DNA of 64,000 nt from Gemmatimonadales bacterium (GCA_041390145.1 JAWKQM010000005.1:186001-250000), one strand, 5' to 3'. Counted from the first letter of the stretch, positions 29,272 to 38,992 are shown. Made by a program: numbers and translations. Notes: generated by a model not told the origin, from the letters alone.

Positions 29272-31345
29272 CACCTCCCGGGTGCTGGCGCTCTATGGCC
29301 GGGTGCTGATCTGGCTGGGATGGTCGCTGGCGGTGGCCGCCGTGCTGGTGGACCTCCGCTGGATCGAGCAGCCGATCCCCACCCTCGTGATCCTGCTGGC
29401 CGTGGCGGCGCTCCGGGCCTCCCCGGTCCGGCTCAGCAAGTATTCCTACCTGACGCAGCACGGTGTGCCGGTAGTTGTCGGCGTCATGGTGGCGGCACCG
29501 TCGCAGGTCGTCGCGGGGATGGCGGCGGGCGTGTACCTGGTGGACACCCTCTGGCTGCGGAAGCCGATGAAGGCCGGCCTCGTCAACGCCGGCCGCGAAA
29601 ACATCGCATTCCTCGCGTCATTCGGCATCTTCTCGCTCGTCTGGCGGTTGAGCGGATCGCCGGGCGTCGGTCTCGACTTCCTCCCCGCCGCGTTCACCCT
29701 GGCCGGCATCTACTTTTTCCTGTCCCGTGCGCTGTTCTACTTCACGCTCCTGCTCCGGGACAAGCTCGAGAGTGAGGAGCGCCTCCTCATCCTCCGGTAC
29801 GAGGTGGTGGCGTACCTCCTCACCCTCGGTGCCGCCGCGATCATCGTCGGCGCCATCCAGGCGCTCAGCCCCCCCGGCTGGGCTGCGGTCTTGGCGGTCG
29901 TCGGGGTCTTCGGACTCCTGACCAAGAAGATCCTGGAAGAGGCGATCGCCGCCGAGGACCTGAACAAGGTCCACCTGATGGAGACGGCCATCACCACGAA
30001 CGTGACGCTGTTGGATTCGTTCCAGCAGATTGAACGGCTCGCGCACCGGCTGCTCGACTGGGGCGACCTGCGGATCTATCGGGTGGACGAGCACGACGTG
30101 GTGTCGCTGGCCTACCGGGGCGAGGTGGGCCGTGGCGGCCGTGGCGAGGTACCAGCGGAACTCGAGCCGCTTCGCCTCTCGGCGATCTCCTCGGCGGAAC
30201 CGGTCGTGGTGCACGACACGTCGAAGGATGCCCGGCTGCCGATGGCGGCGTCCGACACCCAAAGCCTGGTCATCCTGCCGCTCCGGTTCGGCACGGACGT
30301 CATCGGGACGCTCGAGCTCGAGCACCACAAGCGGCACATGTACCGCGCCCGGGACCTCGCCGCGATGTCGACGCTGGCGACCCAGGTGGCCACCGCGATC
30401 CACATCGCCGAACTCCGGCGTCCGCTGGTGACCACCGTCGAGAGTATCGGCGCGCAGGTTGGCGCCCTGGCGCGCGCGACCGAATCGCTGCACGCCTCCG
30501 CCGACGCGCTGACCGCGGCCTCCAAGTCGCTGCGCATCGGGCTGGGGGAGCAGGACGCCTTCGTCACCGCCGGCCTCAAGGCAACGAAGGCGCTGGCGAG
30601 CGGATCGGCCGAGATTGCGGTGCAGGGAAAGCGGGCGGCGGAGGCCAGCGCCCGCGCCGCCGAAACGGCGTCTCGCAACCGCGAGACGATTCGCGACGCC
30701 ATCACGCGGCTGGTGGACCTGAAGCACTTCGTGGCGGAGAGCTCGCGCCAGGTCGGCGAACTGGGCAACGTCACCAAGCGCATCACCGGGTTCATCGGGT
30801 CGATCCGGGAGATTGCCGACCTCACGAACCTGATCTCGCTCAACGCCGCCATTGAGGCGGCCCGCGCCGGGCAGGAAGGGAAGGGGTTTGCGGTCGTCGC
30901 GGCGGAAGTGCGGGAGCTGGCGGACCAGAGCGCCGTGGCCGCGCGGGAGGCGGGCGGGCTGCTCGCCGCCATCGCGGAGCAGGTCACGGAAATCACCGCC
31001 CAGATGTCGCATGGCGAACGGGCGGTGGAAGGGGTGGAGCAGCTCGGCGAGGCGGCGGTGGAGGCCCTCGAAGGGATCGTGAATACGACGCGCGAGGCGG
31101 GAACGTCCGCGCAGCGAATCGGCGAGACGGCGACGCAGCAGGAGGGGGCGTTCGCCAAGCTGCAGGAACAGATCGGGCACCTTGCGACGGTCTCCGCGCG
31201 GATTCGCGAGGAGACCAACGTGCTGGCGGGCCAGGCGGGCCGGGCGGCCGACGCGCAACAGGAACTCGACGGCGCGCTCAAGCAGCTGGAGCAGGTCTCG
31301 ACGCACCTGCAGTCGATCGCGCGCCACTTCACCGTCGGCCAGTAA
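29264..31345 (+). CDS. Methyl-accepting chemotaxis-type signalling protein with membrane and GAF domains
   Basis: 693 residues with a GTG start overlapping trpA. About six membrane helices fill residues 8-220 with only short loops, so there is no periplasmic ligand domain. A GAF-like domain (about 245-385) follows, with VILPLRFGTDVIGTLELEHH and LATQVATAIHIAELRR. The C-terminal half is a coiled-coil signalling rod whose hairpin tip reads EIADLTNLISLNAAIEAARA and GKGFAVVAAEVRELAD, the kinase-control motif of chemoreceptors. No CheW/CheA lies nearby and no HAMP domain is evident. It may report a membrane or cytoplasmic signal. Confidence 0.88.
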   Translation: MFDTSRVLALYGRVLIWLGWSLAVAAVLVDLRWIEQPIPTLVILLAVAALRASPVRLSKYSYLTQHGVPVVVGVMVAAPSQVVAGMAAGVYLVDTLWLRKPMKAGLVNAGRENIAFLASFGIFSLVWRLSGSPGVGLDFLPAAFTLAGIYFFLSRALFYFTLLLRDKLESEERLLILRYEVVAYLLTLGAAAIIVGAIQALSPPGWAAVLAVVGVFGLLTKKILEEAIAAEDLNKVHLMETAITTNVTLLDSFQQIERLAHRLLDWGDLRIYRVDEHDVVSLAYRGEVGRGGRGEVPAELEPLRLSAISSAEPVVVHDTSKDARLPMAASDTQSLVILPLRFGTDVIGTLELEHHKRHMYRARDLAAMSTLATQVATAIHIAELRRPLVTTVESIGAQVGALARATESLHASADALTAASKSLRIGLGEQDAFVTAGLKATKALASGSAEIAVQGKRAAEASARAAETASRNRETIRDAITRLVDLKHFVAESSRQVGELGNVTKRITGFIGSIREIADLTNLISLNAAIEAARAGQEGKGFAVVAAEVRELADQSAVAAREAGGLLAAIAEQVTEITAQMSHGERAVEGVEQLGEAAVEALEGIVNTTREAGTSAQRIGETATQQEGAFAKLQEQIGHLATVSARIREETNVLAGQAGRAADAQQELDGALKQLEQVSTHLQSIARHFTVGQ

Positions 31346-31346
31346 C

Positions 31347-31754
31347 GTGGCGGAGCTGGTGACGGTTGCGCTGGGGAGCAACCTCGGTGATCGGGCGCAG
31401 CACCTTGCCGCCGCCCGCGCCGCGCTGGCCGCACTCCCCGGCACCCGCCTGGTCAAGGTCTCTACCGTGGAGGAGACGGCGCCGCTCGGGGGGCTCGACC
31501 AGCCGCCATACCTGAACCAGGTGGCGCAGCTCGACACGACGCTTGCTCCGCGGGCCCTGCTGGAGGCCTGCCAGGCGATCGAGCGTGCGGAGGGACGGAC
31601 GCGAGGCACGCGCTGGGCCTCGCGATCTCTCGACATCGACATCATTCAATTCGGGCGACGCACGGTGGCGGAGCCTGGACTCACGATCCCGCACCCGGAG
31701 CTCCCCAACCGCGATTTCTGGCAGCGCGGCCTGGCGGAAGTGCAGACCCCATGA
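31347..31754 (+). CDS. folK: 2-amino-4-hydroxy-6-hydroxymethyldihydropteridine diphosphokinase
   Basis: 135 residues from a GTG one base after the receptor stop. VALGSNLGDRAQHLA is the HPPK start, YLNQVAQLDT the second block, and GTRWASRSLDIDIIQFG the Mg/pyrophosphate site, followed by IPHPELPNRDF. It transfers pyrophosphate from ATP to the pterin in folate synthesis. The stop overlaps the panB start (ATGA). Confidence 0.95.
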   Translation: MAELVTVALGSNLGDRAQHLAAARAALAALPGTRLVKVSTVEETAPLGGLDQPPYLNQVAQLDTTLAPRALLEACQAIERAEGRTRGTRWASRSLDIDIIQFGRRTVAEPGLTIPHPELPNRDFWQRGLAEVQTP

Positions 31755-32563
31755 GCGACACTACCCGACCCCTGACGACGCGTGACGTGCTCGCCATGAA
31801 GCGCGCCGGCACCAGGATCGTGTCCCTGACCGCCTACGACGCGCTGATGGCGCGGATGCTGGATACCTCCGGGGTCGACATCATCCTGGTCGGCGATTCG
31901 GTCAACCAGGTCGTGGCCGGGCGCAGCACCACGCTGAGCGCCACCCTGGACCAGATGATCTACCACGGCCGTGCGGTCCAGGGCGCCGTGCGCCGCGCCC
32001 TCGTGGTGATCGACCTCCCCTTCCTCACCTACCAGGTGACCATCGAGGATGCCATCCGGAACGCCGGTCGGGTCATGCAGGCCACCGGCGCGCCGGCGGT
32101 GAAGCTCGAGGGCGGGGTGACGATGGCCCCGACCATCCGTGCGCTGGTTGAGCGCGGCATTCCCGTCATGGGGCACATCGGGCTCACTCCGCAGTCGGTG
32201 CACGCCCTTGGGGGGTACCGGGTGCAGGGGAGGGAAGAGGCGGCAGCCGAGCGGCTCGTGGCGGACGCCCGCGCCGTCGAGGAGGCCGGGGCGTTCGGCG
32301 TCGTGCTGGAGCTCGTGCCCGCGGCGCTCGCCGCGCGAGTCACGAAGGAACTGACAATCCCCACCATCGGCATCGGCGCCGGCGCGGAGTGCGACGGCCA
32401 GGTGCTCGTGCTCCCCGACATGCTGGGGATGAATCCGGGATTTGCGGTGAAGTTCCTCAAGCGGTACGCCGACCTGGACGGCGTCATCCGCGCCGCGGTG
32501 TCCGCCTATGGCGAGGACGTGCGGTCAGGCAAGTACCCGGGCCGGGAACACAGCTTCGAGTGA
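31751..32563 (+). CDS. panB: 3-methyl-2-oxobutanoate hydroxymethyltransferase
   Basis: 270 residues. SLTAYDALMARMLD, ILVGDSVNQVVAGRSTTL (Mg site Asp), VIDLPFLTYQ, VKLEGG and VMGHIGLTPQSVHALGGYRVQGR are the family blocks in order, with catalytic Glu in VLELVPAALA. It makes ketopantoate for coenzyme A. It is coupled to folK upstream and panC downstream (GTGA). Its methylene-tetrahydrofolate substrate gives a simple reason for pairing with folK. Confidence 0.96.
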   Translation: MSDTTRPLTTRDVLAMKRAGTRIVSLTAYDALMARMLDTSGVDIILVGDSVNQVVAGRSTTLSATLDQMIYHGRAVQGAVRRALVVIDLPFLTYQVTIEDAIRNAGRVMQATGAPAVKLEGGVTMAPTIRALVERGIPVMGHIGLTPQSVHALGGYRVQGREEAAAERLVADARAVEEAGAFGVVLELVPAALAARVTKELTIPTIGIGAGAECDGQVLVLPDMLGMNPGFAVKFLKRYADLDGVIRAAVSAYGEDVRSGKYPGREHSFE

Positions 32564-33432
32564 GCCAGACCCCCGCACCCAGAGAGTTCACGACGGGGGC
32601 CGGGATCCGTGCGTGGATCACCGCCCAACGAGCGGGGGGATCCCGGATCGGCTTTGTGCCGACCATGGGATACCTCCACGAGGGGCACCTCGCCCTCGTC
32701 GATGCCGCGCGCGCCGTCTCGGACGTCGTCGTGATGAGCATCTTCGTCAATCCCCTGCAATTCGGGCCCTCGGAAGACCTCTCCCGCTATCCCCGTGACC
32801 TTCCCCGCGACCGCCAGCTGGCAGCGAGCCGTGGCGTGGATGCGCTGTTTCTGCCGGACGTCTCCGTCATGTACCCTCCCGGCAGCGTCACGCGCGTGGT
32901 TCCGGGCCCGGGCGCCGACCGGTGGGAGGGCGAGGTGCGGCCCGGCCATTTCACCGGTGTCCTGACCGTCGTCGCCAAGCTCTTCCACCTCGTGACGCCC
33001 GACGTCGCCGTGTTCGGGCAGAAGGACGCCCAGCAGGCGGCGCTGATCCGGCAGATGGTCCGCGACCTCGACTGGCCGGTCGCCCTGGTGGTGGCGCCCA
33101 CCACCCGGGAACCCGATGGACTGGCCCTGAGCAGCCGGAACACCTACCTGTCGGCCGAGGACCGGAGGCAGGCGGTGGGGCTGAGCGCCGCCCTGCGGGC
33201 GGCGCACGAGGCCTGGCGGGGCGGGGAGACCGCGGGCCACCGTCTGGTGGCCGTGGCACGGCAGGTGCTTGAGGTGTATCCGGGTGTGAGCCCGGAGTAT
33301 ATTTCCACCGTCGAACCCGAGGCGCTGGCCCCCGTCGAGACGGTGGGGGCGGGATGTCTTATGCTGATCGCCGCCCGGGTCGGATCGACGAGGCTTATCG
33401 ACAATACTGTTTTCGGGGAAGGGATCCCGTGA
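32560..33432 (+). CDS. panC: Pantothenate synthetase
   Basis: 290 residues from a GTG overlapping the panB stop. FVPTMGYLHEGHLALV has the HxGH nucleotide motif, VVMSIFVNPLQFGPSEDLS the pantoate site, VFGQKDAQQ the second conserved block and GLALSSRNTYLS the KMSKS-like loop. It joins pantoate and beta-alanine with ATP. The stop overlaps the panD start (TGATG). Confidence 0.96.
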   Translation: MSQTPAPREFTTGAGIRAWITAQRAGGSRIGFVPTMGYLHEGHLALVDAARAVSDVVVMSIFVNPLQFGPSEDLSRYPRDLPRDRQLAASRGVDALFLPDVSVMYPPGSVTRVVPGPGADRWEGEVRPGHFTGVLTVVAKLFHLVTPDVAVFGQKDAQQAALIRQMVRDLDWPVALVVAPTTREPDGLALSSRNTYLSAEDRRQAVGLSAALRAAHEAWRGGETAGHRLVAVARQVLEVYPGVSPEYISTVEPEALAPVETVGAGCLMLIAARVGSTRLIDNTVFGEGIP

Positions 33433-33803
33433 TGCAGCGCCATCTCATGAAGTCCAAGATTCATCGCGCCACCATCACCTCGGCGGACCTCCACTATGAG
33501 GGCTCGCTGACGGTGGACGAAGACCTGCTCGATGCCGCCGACCTGCGGCTGCATGAGGAGGTGCAGGTGGTCAACGTCAACAACGGGGCGCGCTTCAGCA
33601 CCTACGTCATCCCGGGCCCGCGCGGCTCCGGCGTGCTGCAGCTCAACGGGGCAGCCGCGCGCCTCGGGATGGCGGGCGACCTGGCCATCATCATCAGCTA
33701 CGGCGTCTTCGACGAGGCCGAGGCGAAGCAGCACGCGCCCAGGGTGGTCTTCGTCGACGAGCGGAACCGCATCGTCCGTCCACCCCTCCGGGCGGAGGGA
33801 TAG
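33432..33803 (+). CDS. panD: Aspartate 1-decarboxylase
   Basis: 123 residues. From the ATG at 33432, the self-cleavage site Gly24-Ser25 in LHYEGSLTVDEDLLDAA falls at exactly the canonical position, which decides this start over in-frame codons upstream. VVNVNNGARFSTYVIPG and GDLAIIISYG complete the fold. The pyruvoyl enzyme makes beta-alanine for PanC, so the three pantothenate steps are adjacent. Confidence 0.97.
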   Translation: MQRHLMKSKIHRATITSADLHYEGSLTVDEDLLDAADLRLHEEVQVVNVNNGARFSTYVIPGPRGSGVLQLNGAAARLGMAGDLAIIISYGVFDEAEAKQHAPRVVFVDERNRIVRPPLRAEG

Positions 33804-33807
33804 CTCC

Positions 33808-34389
33808 TTGACCGGCGCCTCCGCCTCGCGTGTATCGCCCGCGCTCCGGCCCACATTGCCGGAGTGGGCGGAGGTCACCGCGGAGCGCGTGGCGCATATC
33901 GAGCGGGTCGCCACGCTGGTCTCCGCGTGGGCGGAGCGCATGGGGGTCCACGATTCCGAGCGGAACCGGTGGCTCAAGGCGGTGTGGCTCCATGACGCCC
34001 TGCGCGACGCCAGCCGCGACACGCTGGGGCAATGGGCCGCGAGTTCGTCCGGACCAATCGAGCTCTGGCACGGCCCGGCCGCCGCGGCGCGGGCCAAGGC
34101 TGAAGGGGAGACGGACCGCGGCGTGCTCGACGCCGTGCGCTATCACTCCCTTGGGCTTGCCGAGTGGGACATGGTCGGCCGGGTGCTCTACTGCGCCGAC
34201 TACCTCGAGCCGGGCCGGACGTTCGACGAGGCCGCGCGCGCCGAGCTCGCCGCCCTCTTTCCGCGTGACGTGGCGGGCGTGCTGCGCGCGGTGGCGCGCG
34301 CCCGCCTCACCTACCTTGCCCGATCCGGTTGGCCGCTGCCGGAACCGATGGTCCGGTTTTGGAACAGCCTGTCCGTCGTCTCGCCCTGA
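33808..34389 (+). CDS. HD-domain hydrolase, YqeK-like
   Basis: 193 residues with a TTG start five bases after panD. The HD pattern is AHIERVATLVSAWAERMGV, WLHDALRD, LWHGPAAAARAKAEG and VRYHSLGLAEWD. This order, LHD-xxR then HGP-xxA then YHS-xG, resembles YqeK, a symmetrical Ap4A hydrolase family often found near nadD and rsfS. Neither neighbour is in the window. Ap4A hydrolysis is inferred from family only. Confidence 0.75.
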   Translation: MTGASASRVSPALRPTLPEWAEVTAERVAHIERVATLVSAWAERMGVHDSERNRWLKAVWLHDALRDASRDTLGQWAASSSGPIELWHGPAAAARAKAEGETDRGVLDAVRYHSLGLAEWDMVGRVLYCADYLEPGRTFDEAARAELAALFPRDVAGVLRAVARARLTYLARSGWPLPEPMVRFWNSLSVVSP

Positions 34390-34781
34390 TCGGGGCGGGA
34401 GTCCTCCTCCTCGCCTTTCTCGCTGTCCGGTACGGCTCGCGCCCCTCCGCGCTGGCCGATCACGCCTTCCCCATCCCCGGCGAATCCAAACGGCTCCTGG
34501 TTGAAGTCCTCAATGGCTCAGGGAAGGCGGGCCTTGCCCGCACGGCCACCCGCGTGCTTCGGCGAGGCGGCCTCGACGTGGTCTTCTTCGGCAACGCGGA
34601 TGGGAGTGAGGCGACCGTCACCCAGCTGCTGGTGCGGCGGGGGGACAGCACCGCGGCCCGGCGCGCGGCGCGGCTCCTTGGCGTCGGGACGGTGGAGTGG
34701 AAACCCGACTCGACCCGGCGGGTGGATGTCACGGTGATCATCGGGACCGACTACACGCCGCCGGTGGAAGTGCATCCCTGA
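34359..34781 (+). CDS. Membrane-anchored LytR C-terminal domain protein
   Basis: About 140 residues. The start is uncertain: TTG at 34359 (overlap of 31 bases with the HD gene) or TTG at 34329; neither has a clear ribosome site. One membrane helix (LALIGAGVLLLAFLAVRYG) is followed by an extracytoplasmic LytR_C domain: LLVEVLNGSGKAGLARTATR, VVFFGNADG, TQLLVRRGD and RVDVTVIIGTDY. Proteins of this sort commonly follow yqeK; a cell-envelope role is inferred. Its end faces the glycerate kinase gene, one base away. Confidence 0.75.
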   Translation: MEQPVRRLALIGAGVLLLAFLAVRYGSRPSALADHAFPIPGESKRLLVEVLNGSGKAGLARTATRVLRRGGLDVVFFGNADGSEATVTQLLVRRGDSTAARRAARLLGVGTVEWKPDSTRRVDVTVIIGTDYTPPVEVHP

Positions 34782-34782
34782 G

Positions 34783-36069
34783 CTAGGCGGTGCTCCGCTG
34801 ACGCATTCCGATCACGATATCCATCACATTCGTCCCGGTCGGCCCCGTGCGAACGAGCGCCTGTGCAGCATCGAGGGCGTGGTAGGCATCATGCGCCGCG
34901 AGGTCCTCCTCCGGGTCGCGGCTCGCGGCGGTGACGCGCGCCCACGTCGTCCCGTCGACCAGGGCGCCCGCGGCATCGGTGGGCCCGTCTCGCCCGTCGG
35001 TCCCGGCCGCGAGCAAGGCGACCCCGGGGACGTCCTCCAATTCGGCAGCGGCAGCCAGTGCCAGTTCCTGGCATCGACCGCCCAGGCCGTTCGCCGTGCC
35101 GGAAAGCGTGACGGTCGTCTCCCCACCCCAGATGAAGCAGTTGGCTCCCCCCCCGCCAGCGCGGAGGAACGCGCCGATGCGTGTGCCGGCGTCCCGGGCC
35201 TCTCCGGAGAGGTCGGAGGCGCCGGCCAGCACGGAGAGCCCGAGCTCCTCGGCGCGCGTTCTGACCCCCTGTACGGCGAGGCGGTTGCTGGCGATCACGT
35301 GGGTGACCACGTTTCGGAAGGCGGAGTCGCCAGGCTTCGGCGTGTCGGGGAGGTGGCCTGCTGCCTGACGCTCCAGCAGGCGCCTGATGGCGGCAGGAAC
35401 TTCACGGTGCGGGGAGATCCGTTCCAGCAACCCGAGAACCTCGCGTGCCGAGCGTGGGTCGGGGGCACAGGGCCCGGAACCGATGGTGCCGGGGTCATCC
35501 CCGATGACGTCCGAGATGCAGAGCACTGTGACGGTTCGCGGGGCGAGCGCCGCGGCGAGGCGGCCGGCTCCCCAGCGGAGGCACCGTTTCCGGATGGCAT
35601 TCATGACGCCGATGGGCTGGCCGCTCCGCAGCAGATAGTCCCAGAGGGTGTCGAGTTCATCAGTGGTCATACCCTCGGCGGGTGCGGCGGCGAGGCTCGA
35701 CGCGCCGCCTGAGAGCAGGACAAGCGCCTGATGGGCGACCGGCATGCCTGACACCGCCTGGGCAACGGCATCGGCTGCTCTCGCGGAGTCAATGCCAGGG
35801 GTTGGATGGTTGCCGAAGAAGACCGGGAGCCGGGCACTCGCCCCTGCGTTTTGGGGACTGACGATGACGCCTCCTGCGAGTGGCGTCCGGGTGACTTCCA
35901 GCATCGTCAATGCGGCGCCGGCCATGCCGAGGGCGGCCTTGCCGATCGCGATGATCTGCACTGGCGCCGGGGAGCGAAGCGGACGCGCCGTCAGCTCACG
36001 GGCGACGGCCGCCGCCGGGTCGGCGGCCTGGAGCGCCGAGTGGTAGAGATCGAGCAGGAGTTCGCGCAT
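34783..36069 (-). CDS. Glycerate 2-kinase (MOFRL/DUF4147 family)
   Basis: 428 residues. The N-terminal half has IAIGKAALGMAGAAL, FFGNHPTPGIDSARAADAV and LVLLSGGASSLAAAPA. The C-terminal MOFRL part has CFIWGGETTVTLSGTANGLG, GGRCQELALAAA and LLAAGTDGRDGPTDAAGALVD. The family phosphorylates D-glycerate to 2-phosphoglycerate. It diverges from a hydroxypyruvate/glyoxylate-type reductase with only 44 bases between, which would provide glycerate, so the pair likely forms a glyoxylate or serine salvage step. Confidence 0.92.
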   Translation of the reverse strand: MRELLLDLYHSALQAADPAAAVARELTARPLRSPAPVQIIAIGKAALGMAGAALTMLEVTRTPLAGGVIVSPQNAGASARLPVFFGNHPTPGIDSARAADAVAQAVSGMPVAHQALVLLSGGASSLAAAPAEGMTTDELDTLWDYLLRSGQPIGVMNAIRKRCLRWGAGRLAAALAPRTVTVLCISDVIGDDPGTIGSGPCAPDPRSAREVLGLLERISPHREVPAAIRRLLERQAAGHLPDTPKPGDSAFRNVVTHVIASNRLAVQGVRTRAEELGLSVLAGASDLSGEARDAGTRIGAFLRAGGGGANCFIWGGETTVTLSGTANGLGGRCQELALAAAAELEDVPGVALLAAGTDGRDGPTDAAGALVDGTTWARVTAASRDPEEDLAAHDAYHALDAAQALVRTGPTGTNVMDIVIGMRQRSTA

Positions 36070-36113
36070 TCACTAGTATGGGGCCGCGGGGCACCGCGGC
36101 CAAGGAGCCTGTC

Positions 36114-37091
36114 GTGACGATGGAAGACCGTCCGATCGTGACCGTGACCCGCCGCCTGCCGGCGCCGGTCGAGCGCGCGCTGCTGGAGCGGTTCGACGCC
36201 CGGCTCAACGCCGACGACACGCGGCTCGACGCCGACGGGCTCCGGGAGGCGCTCCGCGTGTCCGACGCGGTGCTCTGTGCCGTGTCGGATCGCCTTGATG
36301 CGGCGGTCCTGAACGTGGAGCCGCGGCGCACGCAGCTGCTGGCGAACTTCGGGGTCGGGTTCGAGCACATCGACCTGGCCACGGCGCGCCGGCGCCAGAT
36401 TGCGGTCACCAATACCCCGGGCGTGTTAACGGACGATACGGCCGACCTGGCCATCGCGCTGATGCTGATGGCGATCCGACGGCTCGGGGAAGGGGAGCGG
36501 GAACTGCGGGCCGGGGCATGGCGGGGGTGGTATCCGACCCACCATCTCGGGCGCCGGCTTTCCGGCAAGGCCCTCGGCATCGTGGGCATGGGGCGGATTG
36601 GGAGGGCGGTGGCCCGGCGGGCAGTGCACGGCTTCGGGATGCGACTCCACTATGCCAGTCGGACGCCGCTCCCAGCGGGGGAGGCGGCGGCCCTCGATGC
36701 CGTACCAATGGACATCGACCGGCTCTTCGCCGAATCGGACATCGTGTCGCTGCACGTGCCGTCGAACGATGAGACACGCAACCTCGTCGATGCGCGCCGT
36801 CTCCGGCTGATGCCGCCGCACGGCATTCTTATCAATAGCGCACGCGGTGACGTCGTGGACGAAGCCGCGCTGGCGGAGGCGTTGCGGGACGGGACGATCG
36901 CGGGGGCGGGACTCGATGTGTACGCGGAAGAGCCGCAGGTGAACCCCGCGTTGCTGTCACTCCAGAATGTCGTGCTCCTGCCCCACCTCGGCAGCGCGAC
37001 GGTGGAGTCGCGCACCGCGATGGGGATGCGGGCGTTCGAGAACCTCGTGGCCTGGAGCGAGGGCCGGGAGCTGCCGGATCGGGTGGCCTAG
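36114..37091 (+). CDS. D-2-hydroxyacid dehydrogenase (glyoxylate/hydroxypyruvate reductase type)
   Basis: 325 residues from a GTG at 36114, chosen because AAGGAG stands six bases before it; ATG at 36120 is the alternative. NFGVGFEHIDLATARRR and VTNTPGVLTDDTADLAIALM are the substrate-side blocks, and GIVGMGRIGRAVARR is the NAD(P) fold. The catalytic residues sit in INSARGDVVDE (Arg), DVYAEEP (Glu) and LLPHLGSAT (His). It reduces 2-oxo acids such as glyoxylate or hydroxypyruvate. The neighbouring divergent glycerate kinase supports the hydroxypyruvate-to-glycerate role. Confidence 0.9.
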   Translation: MTMEDRPIVTVTRRLPAPVERALLERFDARLNADDTRLDADGLREALRVSDAVLCAVSDRLDAAVLNVEPRRTQLLANFGVGFEHIDLATARRRQIAVTNTPGVLTDDTADLAIALMLMAIRRLGEGERELRAGAWRGWYPTHHLGRRLSGKALGIVGMGRIGRAVARRAVHGFGMRLHYASRTPLPAGEAAALDAVPMDIDRLFAESDIVSLHVPSNDETRNLVDARRLRLMPPHGILINSARGDVVDEAALAEALRDGTIAGAGLDVYAEEPQVNPALLSLQNVVLLPHLGSATVESRTAMGMRAFENLVAWSEGRELPDRVA

Positions 37092-37098
37092 GTGTCCC

Positions 37099-38851
37099 TC
37101 ACTTTCGCTCCTCAAACTTTTCCCGGACTGCGTCTCCACGGCGGCCTTAATCGCCGGGATCACGTCGTACGCGGGGGGATTTGTTCGACGCGAAGAAGGT
37201 CTGAACTGGGGCGGGTACGACAGCAGGATCTTCATGTAGCCGCGCACCACCGCGCCCAGCGGCATCATCGGTCGGGATATGCCGGATGCCGATCGAGACA
37301 TCCTCCTGCGGATTGGTACAGGTTGTCATGACTGCGCCGTCGGCCTGCTTCCGTGATGGCCCCTGTGAACCCCCGACGTTGCCCTTCTGCACGATCGCGT
37401 TCTGGATCTCCGTGGTGAATGTGTACTTGTACTCGTCCACGCGGACGGATGCGAAATACTGGTTCAGGTGTAGATCCGGCTGCGGCGCGCGCCGACAGGC
37501 CGTGGTCGGCCACCAGGAACGAGGATTGGTCTACGCCGTCGATGTAGGCTTCCGAGGAGGACACGTACTGGCCAACCTCGGCCCCCGGCTTCCCAGCAAG
37601 GGAGATGGCGGCATGGAAGATGTCCGGGTTGCGGTCGAATGGGCCCGTCCGAACGGCGTGGCTGGATCATCCCTTCCAATAGGCAAAACGTCGGCACCCG
37701 CACCCTGGGCCTTCCCAGCTCGGCCCTTGCAGCCCCGGAACGGTGTCCGGCCATGGGGCGGAATCTCGCACTCTGGCCCGTTGTCGGAGAGGTGAGAACG
37801 ATGAGGGTGTTCTCCAGCTCCCCAGACGCCTCCAGAGCGGCCAGCGAGCCGACCGAGGATGCGGTCCATTTCCACGATGCAATCGCTGAACGACGTGCGG
37901 GTTATCGACCGCCCCGGCCCACTCCTCCGAGGGGTAGTTGTCGAAGGACAGCCGCGGGTCGCATGGTGAGAAGACCGTTGGGGCCGCCCTTCATCCGGTT
38001 GATGTGAAGTCGACGCTGTATTCCATCCAGCGACGGATGTGAGGGCCTGATGTAGGTCAGGTCAATCTCCCGGCCGTTCTCGCACGTGGTCCGGTCGGCT
38101 GTCGCACTGCACCTCCCGTGGATTGAACTTGTCGTCCATCAGCATGGCGTACTGGCGAAACGGCTAAGCGCCACCTCGGGGTTGAAGTACCTGTCCTGCC
38201 ATTCGGTGTACATGTCGGAGACGCCGAGGAATCCCTGTAGTCGTCAAATTTCACGTTCTGGGAGAGAGCCGCGATTTTCCCCACGCCACTTCCCGACGCC
38301 CGGGTCATAGCCGAGCTTTTTCAGGACGCCGGGGAAAGTGACCGCGCTGTCCAGCCCGCCGGGTTCGCCGTACATCGGTGTCGTTGCTTCGTGGTGCAGC
38401 GGGTTCTGGCTTAAGGTGGATCGGGGCACGGGTCGGCGCAGGAGGGCGTCGAGGAGGTGGCGGAGGTCAGGAGCAAAGTCTGCTGGCCAGCCACTTCCCA
38501 TCACCGGGGTTGCGTTCCCACGGCGACCCCGCCGCTGTTGAATCCGGGATCCAGCGCATCGACATGTCGTCCATTTGTAGCGATGAGGATGTTGGGCGCC
38601 TGCTGCAGGTAACATATGCGGCCAGCTTCTGGCGCGCCTCCCATCCTGTTTCGGGGTGCGGGACCACCGGGTACATATTCCGGGCAGGGGCCACGTCAGC
38701 CACGGTGATGTACTGCTCGGGGTGGTCGGGCCGCGCGCGGTAGTCGGGCTGTGGCGCTCCCGCGGGCATTCTGGGCGGCCAGGGTGGTGGCATGGGGCAG
38801 CGCGAGCAGCAACGCGAGGGCGCCGCGGCAGAGCAGGGGGAGCCGCGTCAT
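37099..38851 (-). pseudogene. Second arylsulfatase, broken by many frame changes
   Basis: The original reading is recoverable in pieces. It starts at 38851 after AAGGAAG with a signal peptide (TRLPLLCRGALALLLALPHA). NMYPVVPHPETGWEARQKLA lies near 38.65 kb; TTPMYGEPGGLDSAVTFPGV and LKKLGYD near 38.35 kb; MDRILGRLA and SDNGPECEIPPHGRTPFRGC near 37.7-37.9 kb; GMIQPRRSDG near 37.65 kb; EAYIDGVDQSSFLVADHGLS near 37.5 kb; EYKYTFTTEIQNA near 37.4 kb; VIPAIKAAVETQ near 37.15 kb; then REKFEERK and a stop at 37099. Together these follow a typical secreted sulfatase of about 560 residues. The pieces alternate among all three frames at least eight times. Either this is a decayed gene or a stretch of poor consensus; the equally damaged cytochrome gene next to it favours the second. 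Confidence 0.75.
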
Positions 38852-38962
38852 GATCTTCCTTCTGGGGCGGGTCGATGAGACGGCGCCGGTCGGGGGGACC
38901 GGACGGGGTATCGACCAACGTTTCGCGCCGAGGGGGCGTTCGTCAACCCTTGGTCCAGACGC

Positions 38963-38992
38963 AAAAAACGGCCCCGCCACAGGTGGCGGGCC
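38963..38992 (-). terminator. Rho-independent-like terminator
   Basis: On the minus strand GGCCCGCCA and TGGCGGGGCC pair with one bulge around CCTG and are followed by TTTTTT. It lies between the cytochrome c gene and the sulfatase on the same strand, so it would end cytochrome transcription. Confidence 0.6.
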
